Assembly (NCBI GenBank): GCA_029062075.1
Contig: JAIDQW010000264.1
Location: 1 to 15,053 of the forward strand
Length of the DNA: 15,053 nt
Direction of reading: 5' to 3'
Origin: Paramuribaculum sp.
GTDB taxonomy: Bacteria; Bacteroidota; Bacteroidia; Bacteroidales; Muribaculaceae
Positions 7,044-12,805 of this stretch are shown in pieces. Positions within the stretch are counted from its first letter, which is position 1. Each line of letters begins with the position of its first letter. The notes below the pieces were generated by a model that was not told the DNA's origin, searched no databases, and saw only the letters and a list, made by a program, of their open reading frames with translations. A program made the translations under genes and the position numbers.

Positions 7044-8888
7044 ATGAACATGAAAATAAACCATATCAATTATCAATATATGCATCGTTACTCTATTTCG
7101 CTTTTTGCAGCAGGGTTGTTTGCATGCAGTGCACTCACATCGTGCATTGAAAACTCTATTGTCGCCGAAGATAAAGGTGACCCGATCGGATTCGTGACCT
7201 CTGTAAACACCATCAGCAGAGCCGGTCACATTCACACCACGGAAAATCTTGACTCTTTCCGTGTGTATGCATTCTGTCCGGACGGTACCATTTTCTTTGA
7301 CAACAATCTGGTTACCAAAGTTAACCCTGATGAAATTCAAAACAACTATTACCACCTGAGCTGGAATATCGAGGGTGGACCATTCTTCTATCCCCGTGAC
7401 GCTGCCTGGCTCGACTACTGGTGCTACCGCTATATCAAGGGATTTGAAGGCACTTTCATTAACAGAGAAACAGGTCAGGAGCTTCCTAAAGGAGTGGAAA
7501 TAACCTTTGAAAAACAGATTATCCACAACTTTGAGCCGGTGGATGAGCTACCCCAGCAGGAGGACCCGATTATCGAGCACAAACGCTCATATAATAATGA
7601 GGTAAGCGGTGTGGAGCTTCACTTCCACCACGCAACTTCACAGATTGAGCTTTACGCATACTCACCCAACAGAAATGTGCGTGTGATGGTTGCCGGAGCT
7701 TTCTTCTGCAACATTATTGACCACGGTGACATCATCTTCCCGCAGCCTAAACCTTACGGGGTCGGAGACAACTCGCTCTATTGGATTCTCCCGGAAAGAA
7801 ACGAGCACGGTGTGGTGAACGAATACCACCGCAGACACTACGGTGACTACTTTGATGAGCCCATTATGCTCGGACATTCCATTGCCGGAAGTATAGCCAA
7901 CAGATTCCCACAGCTAAACAATCGCCCTTCTACCGGTGAAGGCGACAATAACGAGGGCGGAGATAACAACGAAGGTGGAGGTGAAGAAAATCAGACCTCA
8001 AGCCGCAGCAGCAGAGCAGGAGATACTCTTGAACCGGGTATCGGAGGACTCTATGACCATACCGACTATGATGGTGACGGAGTGTGTGACCACCTTGTGC
8101 TTGACGATATCTCACAGCCTGACACTCTCACCCATCTCCTCACTATGAGAAACAAAAAAAGAAATATGCTGCTTGTTTCTCAGCAACTTACACCCTGGAA
8201 CAAAAATCGCCACATTGAAATCGAAACAACCGGAACCACTGAAAAAGCGATCGTTTCCGATTCTGTCAACAACCACGGAGCATATATTCTCCTGCTCGTG
8301 AGCATCTACAACATTCACGGCACGCCGGAGCACATGCACCGACACCAGATATTCCCCTACCGACAGCCTGATGTGAAGGATGAGGAAGGAAATATTGTTG
8401 TACCGGCAGATGTAAGAGCCTACGACCCTAATGAATTTGCTTGGGTTTGTATGCCTATCAACACTAACTGGCGCCCCGGATGCAAGTACACATATATCCT
8501 TGAATTCATGGGTAATAACAGCGGAGCAGGACTTTATCCGCCGGATGACCTCGACCTCTTCGGTGACTTGAACGCGCCTTGGGTGGAAGCTCCTTCCTAT
8601 GGAACCGATTCACAAGACAGACCCTGGCAGACCTCAGGACCGTCTGAACCGATCAACAGCCCTGAGTTCAAATATCCTCGCCCCGACAAAAAACCAAACA
8701 GATACAAAATTTCTCCCTCACCCTGGGTACGCTTCTGGGACCCCGGTACTGAGGACATGAATCACAAGTGGGTGAGAAAGAAACAGGGTGACCCTGTGCT
8801 CGGAAACCCCATCGACTTCAGAGTTGTTGTTGACGAATGGATTCAGGAATTCCCCGACGTCATCGACATGGAAGGCGTTGACAAATAA
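7044..8888 (+). CDS. Mfa-like fimbrillin lipoprotein with acidic linker and calcium-loop-like motif
   Basis: This is a 614-residue predicted surface lipoprotein. The signal peptide core SISLFAAGLFACSALTSC ends in lipobox LTSC. The N-terminal region of the mature chain (GFVTSVNTISRAGHIHTTEN then LDSFRVYAFCPDGTIFFDNN) matches the Mfa_like_1 fimbrillin pattern. The C-terminus (IDFRVVVDEWIQEFPDV) looks like a fimbrillin final strand. Between them, residues 300-315 hold two copies of GDNNEG and a GGGEE run; a Ser/Arg patch and D341-x-D343-x-D345-G-x-x-D349 (DYDGDGVCD) follow, as in EF-hand or thrombospondin type 3 calcium loops. At over 600 residues it is larger than a typical fimbrillin shaft subunit, so a tip or adhesin role is possible. 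The start may be ATG 7044, 7050 or 7080; the last gives the most compact signal peptide. A strong terminator follows at 9006. Confidence 0.82.
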   Translation: MNMKINHINYQYMHRYSISLFAAGLFACSALTSCIENSIVAEDKGDPIGFVTSVNTISRAGHIHTTENLDSFRVYAFCPDGTIFFDNNLVTKVNPDEIQNNYYHLSWNIEGGPFFYPRDAAWLDYWCYRYIKGFEGTFINRETGQELPKGVEITFEKQIIHNFEPVDELPQQEDPIIEHKRSYNNEVSGVELHFHHATSQIELYAYSPNRNVRVMVAGAFFCNIIDHGDIIFPQPKPYGVGDNSLYWILPERNEHGVVNEYHRRHYGDYFDEPIMLGHSIAGSIANRFPQLNNRPSTGEGDNNEGGDNNEGGGEENQTSSRSSRAGDTLEPGIGGLYDHTDYDGDGVCDHLVLDDISQPDTLTHLLTMRNKKRNMLLVSQQLTPWNKNRHIEIETTGTTEKAIVSDSVNNHGAYILLLVSIYNIHGTPEHMHRHQIFPYRQPDVKDEEGNIVVPADVRAYDPNEFAWVCMPINTNWRPGCKYTYILEFMGNNSGAGLYPPDDLDLFGDLNAPWVEAPSYGTDSQDRPWQTSGPSEPINSPEFKYPRPDKKPNRYKISPSPWVRFWDPGTEDMNHKWVRKKQGDPVLGNPIDFRVVVDEWIQEFPDVIDMEGVDK

Positions 8889-8933
8889 TGACTTATTCAA
8901 TCCCTTATATTTATATATTGAAGCAATTATCTA

Positions 8934-8995
8934 TTAAGTATTATCAGAGATGATGGCGTTTCGGTGAGAAAAGCCATCATTCTCCGATAGTATTA
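8934..8995 (+). other. Long imperfect hairpin in the 3' region of the fimbria-type operon
   Basis: The left arm (8934-8957, ending tgatggc) and right arm (8973-8995, starting gccatca) are complementary over about 20 positions. There is one bulged base, one mismatch and a G-U pair, and the loop is 15 bases (8958-8972). No T-tract follows, so it is not the terminator itself. It lies 10 bases before the real terminator and may protect the mRNA 3' end or be the body of a small RNA. Confidence 0.4.
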
Positions 8996-9005
8996 ACTCT
9001 TACAG

Positions 9006-9040
9006 AAAGAGGGTGTATCTGATCAGATACACCCTCTTTT
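9006..9040 (+). terminator. Intrinsic terminator of the fimbria-type operon (perfect 34-base palindrome)
   Basis: Bases 9006-9022 and 9023-9039 are exact reverse complements with no spacer, so the RNA folds to a long stem (about 15 pairs) closed by a small loop at the tgatca centre. The 3' arm runs into TTTT then CTTC. It lies 117 bases after the fimbrillin stop. Because it is symmetric, it could also stop weak leftward transcription. Confidence 0.85.
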
Positions 9041-9049
9041 CTTCACTTA

Positions 9050-9083
9050 TAAAAAACAAAAGGATAGTCTCACGACTATCCTT
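9050..9083 (-). terminator. Intrinsic terminator for leftward transcription
   Basis: On the minus strand, arms AAGGATAGTC (9083-9074) and GACTATCCTT (9069-9060) form a perfect ten-pair stem with loop GTGA. TTGTTTTTT (9058-9050) follows immediately. Read on the plus strand the hairpin has no T-tract after it, so it serves only leftward transcripts: the small transcript from 9230 and any read-through from the tatD operon, which has no terminator of its own. Confidence 0.85.
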
Positions 9084-9142
9084 AAGCTTCAAATACACAA
9101 TTATCTATAAAACAACTATTTAATATGTTAACTCTCTCTTAG

Positions 9143-9187
9143 TTATTTGTAATGCCGAAGCATAAAATCCGTGCGATGCTGTAGCAT
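9143..9187 (-). CDS. Possible 14-residue peptide with an internal MLxH repeat
   Basis: ATG at 9187 opens the frame MLQHRTDFMLRHYK, stopping at TAA (9143-9145). The peptide is basic, with MLQH and MLRH eight residues apart. GAGG lies about 12 bases upstream of the ATG. The start codon falls inside the ATGC-TACA-GCAT hairpin and the second MLRH falls in the UUCG hairpin, so either the RNA shape or the peptide could explain the repeat. It is carried by its own promoter-terminator unit, which raises its standing above a random short ORF. No family is recognised with certainty. Confidence 0.3.
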   Translation of the reverse strand: MLQHRTDFMLRHYK

Positions 9188-9235
9188 ACTTTCAATCCTC
9201 AGTTTCCTGTGTGGATTATTACACAAATTCTTGTG

Positions 9236-9268
9236 CAAAAGTATAAATTTATACTAAATCACACCAAA
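9236..9268 (-). promoter_or_regulatory. Strong leftward promoter with an embedded 16-base palindrome
   Basis: On the minus strand TTTG (9268-9265) and TACTTTTG (9243-9236) are 21 bases apart, a full match to the Bacteroidetes consensus, predicting a start near 9230. The palindrome AGTATAAATTTATACT (9240-9255) is perfect. It fills the spacer and overlaps the -7 box, an ideal place for a repressor. The promoter begins 28 bases after the tatD stop and faces away from it. Confidence 0.7.
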
Positions 9269-9295
9269 TTGTAGAGCATTTTTTTTATCCCTGAG

Positions 9296-9919
9296 TCAGC
9301 TTTTATGAATCAGCGAGGGAAACAGAAGCCTAAGATTGCGCCCAGGCAAACCGGGATCGGCTGGGCTGACCAACGCTGAAATCTGCTCAATCGGAAGCAA
9401 TGACATATCGGTTTCGGCAAGAAGCATCTCCGCAGGAATACTCTGAGGCACTCCGGAAGTGAATTTCTCACCGAATGAAAGCATGATTCCGGCATCACAC
9501 AATTGCTTTGCCGTTGCCGCATTACCTCGGAAACCGTGTAAAATCCACGGTTGGGTCACGCTTGTCTTTTTACGCTGGGCGAGGAGCTCTGCAGTGCACC
9601 GCACATTATGAATTATGAGAGGCTTTTTAACTGCTTCACTCAGCGCAATATGACGCTTGAAAAAATCTGTCTGCCGTTCCAACTCACCTCCTCGCAGTCG
9701 GTCAAGACCGGTCTCGCCCAAAGCAATTACCTGAGGATGCGCTGCAAGCTGTTCAAGTAGTGCCAGATCGCTTTCCGCTGCCTCTGACACCCTCCACGGG
9801 TGTATCCCGACCGAATATACCTTTCCGGGCATAAAAGCAGCCTCGCGGGGCTCTATAGCGATAATTCCGCTACAGCTCGTTAATGAGTGAGTGTGAGCAT
9901 CCGAAAGCATCATATCCAT
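9296..9919 (-). CDS. TatD-family metal-dependent hydrolase
   Basis: This is a 207-residue TIM-barrel hydrolase of the TatD group, whose members act as metal-dependent DNases or deoxyribonuclease-like enzymes in the cytoplasm. The expected metal ligands are visible: H9-x-H11 (SDAHTH), GIHPW (38-42), E69 in ALGETGLD, H104 in IIHNVR, H128 in ILHGF and D171 in AETD. It is about 50 residues shorter than E. coli TatD; the C-terminal part after AETD is brief, as in many Bacteroidetes members. The frame is open to a TTG at 9922, but ATG 9919 is chosen. It shares one base with the yidD stop (TGATG), which suggests translational coupling. It is the last gene of the operon. The exact substrate is not determined by sequence. 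Confidence 0.88.
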   Translation of the reverse strand: MDMMLSDAHTHSLTSCSGIIAIEPREAAFMPGKVYSVGIHPWRVSEAAESDLALLEQLAAHPQVIALGETGLDRLRGGELERQTDFFKRHIALSEAVKKPLIIHNVRCTAELLAQRKKTSVTQPWILHGFRGNAATAKQLCDAGIMLSFGEKFTSGVPQSIPAEMLLAETDMSLLPIEQISALVSPADPGLPGRNLRLLFPSLIHKS

Positions 9920-10146
9920 CAAGGCACAGGGTCATAACCGCTCCCACCCCACGGATGGCAGCGTAATATTCGTTTTCCGGCAAGCCACAACCCCTTAAAA
10001 ACACCGTGCTTGCTCACCGCCTCTATTGCGTAACTGCTGCATGTTGGAGTAAACCGGCAGCAGGATGGAAACATCGGCGAGATGCACATTTGATAAAACC
10101 GGATAGGTGCGATAACTAAACCCCGCAGTAACTTATTCATCGCCAT
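9919..10146 (-). CDS. yidD: Membrane protein insertion efficiency factor YidD
   Basis: This 75-residue protein carries the full YidD signature: an N-terminal amphipathic or hydrophobic stretch [19 protein letters not shown], the cysteine-rich core [20 protein letters not shown], then [24 protein letters not shown]. YidD sits at the inner membrane and helps YidC insert proteins. Possible starts are ATG 10146, ATG 10140 and a TTG at 10149. Starting at 10146 overlaps the end of rnpA by 14 bases, and 10140 overlaps by 8. The rnpA-yidD pairing is the near-universal bacterial order, but rpmH and yidC, the usual flanking partners, are not here. Confidence 0.93.
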   Translation of the reverse strand: MAMNKLLRGLVIAPIRFYQMCISPMFPSCCRFTPTCSSYAIEAVSKHGVFKGLWLAGKRILRCHPWGGSGYDPVP

Positions 10147-10534
10147 CAAGCGGTTCTGGATTTAATTTTGATGTGATTTTGGTAAGTATCTTCACCACCG
10201 ACCGCTCTGCATCACTGTAAGGGGTCAAACCGCTTCCAACATAAACAAAGGCTATATCCACCCAGCAATCAGCAGGAATAAGGTTTCGGCTCAACCGGTA
10301 TGCCTCGCGGCAGCGACGCCTCATCAGCACTCTATCCACTGCGTGGCGCAGCCTTTTCTTTGGCACTGAGATTAGAAAACGGGGATTGCTCACTGCACGG
10401 CTGTCATTTACTCTCCACACAGCGCGCCAGGGATAAGCCATAACCGACTCACGGGGGCTTCCGGGTAAAAATAAAGCGTCTATCGCGGTTTTACCGCATA
10501 GACGCTCTTTCTTATATAGCCGGTTTCCGGTCAT
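10133..10534 (-). CDS. rnpA: Ribonuclease P protein component
   Basis: This is the 133-residue protein subunit of RNase P, which binds the catalytic RNA and helps remove 5' leaders from tRNA precursors. The N-terminus [19 protein letters not shown] is typical of Bacteroidetes RnpA. The central strand [17 protein letters not shown] is followed by the RNR-type helix [16 protein letters not shown], where RVLMRR stands in for the RNRIKR of model species. The C-terminus after ILTKITSKL is a short acidic tail. The ATG at 10534 lies three bases after the hemD stop. Overlap with yidD downstream and the close spacing upstream show co-transcription. RnpA diverges fast, but the basic helix and gene order make the call firm. 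Confidence 0.93.
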   Translation of the reverse strand: MTGNRLYKKERLCGKTAIDALFLPGSPRESVMAYPWRAVWRVNDSRAVSNPRFLISVPKKRLRHAVDRVLMRRRCREAYRLSRNLIPADCWVDIAFVYVGSGLTPYSDAERSVVKILTKITSKLNPEPLDGDE

Positions 10535-10537
10535 AAA

Positions 10538-11278
10538 TCAATTTTCACTCTTGAGATAATTCTCAAGCGCGGCTGTCATCGAAGGCGCCTGAGGATTAGG
10601 TGCCTCTACGTCAAGGCGCAATCCGGCAGCCTTGACAGCTTTGGCGGTAGTGGAGCCGAAACAGCCGATGCGTATATCACCCTGCTCGAAATCAGGGAAG
10701 TTTTTCATAAGTGAAACTATACCGTTAGGACTGAAGAATATGAGCATATCGTAGTCGAACTTCTCATCCGGTCCGAAATCGTTGCTAACCGTACGATACA
10801 TTACCGCCTTGGTGTAGTTGATGTGGTTGGAATCGAGCAGAGTGGTATCATCTTTATGCACATCACTCACAGCATATAGAAATTTCTCTTTGTTGTGTTT
10901 GATGATAAAAGGCATGAGTCCGTCAAGCTTGCCGGTATCACCGTGAAATATCTTACGCTTGCGATAGACAGTATATTTCTGAAGATAAAGAGCTATACTC
11001 TCGGTTGTGCAGAAATACTTCATTGTATCGGGTATAGTGATTCGCATCTCTTCACAAAGACGGAAAAAGTGGTCAATAGCTGTACGGGCTGTAAATATTA
11101 CAGCCGTAAAATCTGGAATGGATATTTTTTGTTGACGAAACTCCTTGGAAGTCAAACCCTCGACTTTGATAAAGGGACGAAAAACTATTTCAACGCCATA
11201 ATTCTTGGCTATTTCATAGTAAGGTGACTTCTCTGAAGAAGGTTTTGGCTGCGATACCAATATTTTCTTTACTTTCAC
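10538..11278 (-). CDS. hemD: Uroporphyrinogen-III synthase
   Basis: This 246-residue enzyme closes hydroxymethylbilane to uroporphyrinogen III, the branch point to heme, siroheme and cobalamin. The two-lobed HemD fold is recognisable from the N-terminal KKILVSQPKPSSEKSPYYEI, the Bacteroidetes-type RPFIKVEGLTSKEFRQQ, VIFTARTAIDHFF, LYAVSDVHKDDTTLL in the second lobe, DMLIFFSPNGIVSLM, and IGCFGSTTAKAVKAAGL near the C-terminus. HemD is poorly conserved in general, but these motifs match the Bacteroidales form. The start is GTG at 11278. It is the only start that keeps the conserved N-terminus, and it lies 18 bases after the DUF4271 stop. A -7-like box inside the upstream gene (11361-11368) could give hemD and the genes after it extra transcription. 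Confidence 0.92.
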   Translation of the reverse strand: MKVKKILVSQPKPSSEKSPYYEIAKNYGVEIVFRPFIKVEGLTSKEFRQQKISIPDFTAVIFTARTAIDHFFRLCEEMRITIPDTMKYFCTTESIALYLQKYTVYRKRKIFHGDTGKLDGLMPFIIKHNKEKFLYAVSDVHKDDTTLLDSNHINYTKAVMYRTVSNDFGPDEKFDYDMLIFFSPNGIVSLMKNFPDFEQGDIRIGCFGSTTAKAVKAAGLRLDVEAPNPQAPSMTAALENYLKSEN

Positions 11279-11296
11279 GCTTTTAAGGTTTGATAG

Positions 11297-12217
11297 TTAA
11301 GAAAGTGTCAGATAATTAATAATGTTATATGCTATCAGGAGCGGTATAATTTCGAGACTGCAAAGGTACAAAATAAAGTATATCAGCGAGAAAATATTGT
11401 TGTAAAAAATTCTAAAACCCTTAATTATAAAGATTATCCGGGCTATTATGTAAAGGCATAGTCCAACAATAAACATTCTTTGGCATTGCGCCGGATCAAA
11501 AAGCATAATCAGCGCCGGAATCCAGAGAACAAGTCCCATGAGCACCTGTGAGGCATTGAATCCCCGTAACCATTGCTTCTTGAGCTCATTGCTTGTAAAG
11601 GTATAACCAACAACATCGTAAGCAACTATCTGCAACAGATAGTAAAGACCGGCGCAAATACCGAATGCGGCTATCGGCACTGCCGGAGAAAAGCCGCTGA
11701 ACAATGGCAAGCTGACCACTCCGTTTATAATCACCCCGGCGCTCAGGCACAGCAGAAGAACAAGCGACAATACTACTTTAGTCTCTGTAACCGTATGATC
11801 CTCAAACAGGTTATCCTGAACCTTGACAGAAAACAGGTCACGGGCAAATCCTTTAAGAAATGTTGAATAATGGCGCAGATTAAGTGCCACGAGAAGAAAT
11901 ACACCTATAACCATGCTCGCCACTCCGGTGTCGTAGCCGGGAAGTACTGGTCGCGGCTCAACCGGTATGCCTGCCGAATACTCCCTGCGATAACCGAATA
12001 CACCCGGCTCGGAAGGCATCTCGAAATAAGTGCAGACCTTACCCTCTATCATACTGAAATCAAGCAAGGTAGCTGTTGGCTCGGCTATTTCACCTATTGA
12101 ATCCGAAACAGCATTATCAGCTGCGGTTGCAGATGTGATGGGTTCTCCGGAATCAGTAGTTATTACTATGATATCCGGATCCTCATTCAAATATGATATC
12201 TGATCAACCTGCCTCAT
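11297..12217 (-). CDS. DUF4271 integral membrane protein
   Basis: This 306-residue protein has an N-terminal soluble segment of about 95 residues, acidic and rich in Thr/Ser/Pro. At least six membrane helices follow at about residues 98-116, 145-168, 175-202, 222-244, 248-268 and 273-303. Conserved-looking loops include LRHYSTFLKGFARDLFS and YTFTSNELKKQWLRGFN. This is the DUF4271 family, found in Bacteroidetes and repeatedly placed directly upstream of hemD, as here with an 18-base gap. Its biochemical role is unknown. A link to heme synthesis, or to placing heme enzymes at the membrane, is inference from gene order. It begins 10 bases after the LOG-family gene. There is no lipobox or signal peptide, so the N-terminus is probably cytoplasmic. 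Confidence 0.85.
   Translation of the reverse strand: MRQVDQISYLNEDPDIIVITTDSGEPITSATAADNAVSDSIGEIAEPTATLLDFSMIEGKVCTYFEMPSEPGVFGYRREYSAGIPVEPRPVLPGYDTGVASMVIGVFLLVALNLRHYSTFLKGFARDLFSVKVQDNLFEDHTVTETKVVLSLVLLLCLSAGVIINGVVSLPLFSGFSPAVPIAAFGICAGLYYLLQIVAYDVVGYTFTSNELKKQWLRGFNASQVLMGLVLWIPALIMLFDPAQCQRMFIVGLCLYIIARIIFIIKGFRIFYNNIFSLIYFILYLCSLEIIPLLIAYNIINYLTLS
11361..11368 (-). promoter_or_regulatory. Possible internal promoter (-7 box) within the DUF4271 gene, for hemD onward
   Basis: The minus strand reads TACCTTTG, an exact TAnnTTTG match, preceded by TTTTG as often seen around Bacteroidetes promoters. The start would be near 11355, 77 bases upstream of the hemD GTG. No TTTG is found at the -33 distance. 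The motif is short enough to occur by chance several times in a window of this size. Confidence 0.25.
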
Positions 12218-12227
12218 GATTGAGGAA

Positions 12228-12776
12228 TTAAGAGATTACAGCCGCCACTGCAGCTTCGGGAGTATCGGCTACAATCCAGAGTGTATTGCGTGACTGGCGC
12301 ATGAACTTTAGCTTCGTTATCTTCTCAAACATTTCAAGTAGAGGGTCATAGAAGCCATCGGTATTCAGAATAACCACCTTGCCGGAGTATAAATCAAGTT
12401 GGCGCCATGTGATTATCTCCATCAGCTCATCAAGAGTACCTACGCCGCCGGGAAGAGCAATTACACCGGCACTCATCTCTGCCATGGTACGCTTGCGAGT
12501 GTGCATATCGGCACACGTTATCATCCGGGTAAGCCCCTCGTGCTGCCAGCCTTTCTCGACCATAAACTGGGGAAGAACACCCACTGTCGTGCCACCGGCA
12601 CTGAGCGCACCGTTTATAGCACTCGCCATCAAACCGCCGCGACCACCACCGCTAACAAGTATCATGCCCTTTCGGGCAATAAGCTCACCAACGGCAAAAG
12701 CATCCTGCTTAAACCGGCATGAAACGCTATCTCGTGAAGCTCCGTAAACACATATTGCCTTATCTTGCAACTCCAT
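12228..12776 (-). CDS. LOG-family (TIGR00730) nucleotide phosphoribohydrolase
   Basis: This is a 182-residue Rossmann-like enzyme of the LOG / TIGR00730 family, which splits the N-glycosidic bond of nucleoside 5'-monophosphates. Some members act on cytokinin ribotides, while the bacterial role is usually purine or pyrimidine nucleotide turnover. Diagnostic sequences are all present: ICVYGASRDS near the N-terminus, SGGGRGGLM (42-50), DMHTRKRTM (90-98), and the catalytic PGGVGTLDE (109-117) followed by WRQLDLYSGKVVILN. Length matches the family norm. The old label lysine decarboxylase for this family is not supported. ATG 12776 is the only sensible start. It lies only five bases after a TAACTTTG promoter box, so the message may be leaderless. 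It is the first gene of a six-gene leftward operon. Confidence 0.92.
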   Translation of the reverse strand: MELQDKAICVYGASRDSVSCRFKQDAFAVGELIARKGMILVSGGGRGGLMASAINGALSAGGTTVGVLPQFMVEKGWQHEGLTRMITCADMHTRKRTMAEMSAGVIALPGGVGTLDELMEIITWRQLDLYSGKVVILNTDGFYDPLLEMFEKITKLKFMRQSRNTLWIVADTPEAAVAAVIS

Positions 12777-12780
12777 GCCG

Positions 12781-12788
12781 CAAAGTTA
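12781..12788 (-). promoter_or_regulatory. -7 box of the LOG-DUF4271-hemD-rnpA-yidD-tatD operon
   Basis: The minus strand reads TAACTTTG, an exact TAnnTTTG match, within TTTTTTGTAACTTTGC, a context often found just before Bacteroidetes genes. It falls in the 29-base gap between the barrel-protein stop and the LOG ATG, with only four bases between box and ATG. Transcription would begin at or next to the start codon. No clear -33 TTTG is seen. Confidence 0.45.
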
Positions 12789-12805
12789 CAAAAAAGATTC
12801 CGGAG

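Larger units (their letters stand above)
9050..9230 (-). ncRNA. Candidate small RNA or leader transcript of about 180 bases, family not recognised
   Basis: A strong promoter (9236-9268) and a strong intrinsic terminator (9050-9083), both reading leftward, enclose about 180 bases. They contain no long ORF and no protein-coding gene downstream in this orientation. Predicted elements in 5'-3' order are: a TGTGT/ACACA hairpin; GAGGATTGAAAG; the hairpin ATGC-TACA-GCAT; the hairpin ATGC-TTCG-GCAT with a UUCG tetraloop; a TAACT/AGTTA hairpin; an AT-rich stretch; and the terminator stem. A 14-codon ORF spans the two ATGC hairpins. It could be a regulatory RNA, an mRNA for a tiny peptide, or both. I considered 6S RNA from the size, but the 5' and 3' ends do not form a convincing closing stem. 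Confidence 0.55.

Noticed and set aside
9191..9205. GAGGATTGAAAG (minus strand), similar to the end of some CRISPR repeats (GGATTGAAAC)
   Set aside because: Only one copy exists, with no spaced repeats and no cas genes; a chance resemblance.
9050..9230. Small transcript considered as 6S RNA
   Set aside because: Size is about right, but the 5' and 3' portions do not form a convincing closing stem and no large central bubble is evident by eye. It is left unassigned.
12228..12776. Annotation as lysine decarboxylase
   Set aside because: This is a historic label for the LOG/TIGR00730 family; the PGGxGTxxE motif indicates a phosphoribohydrolase.
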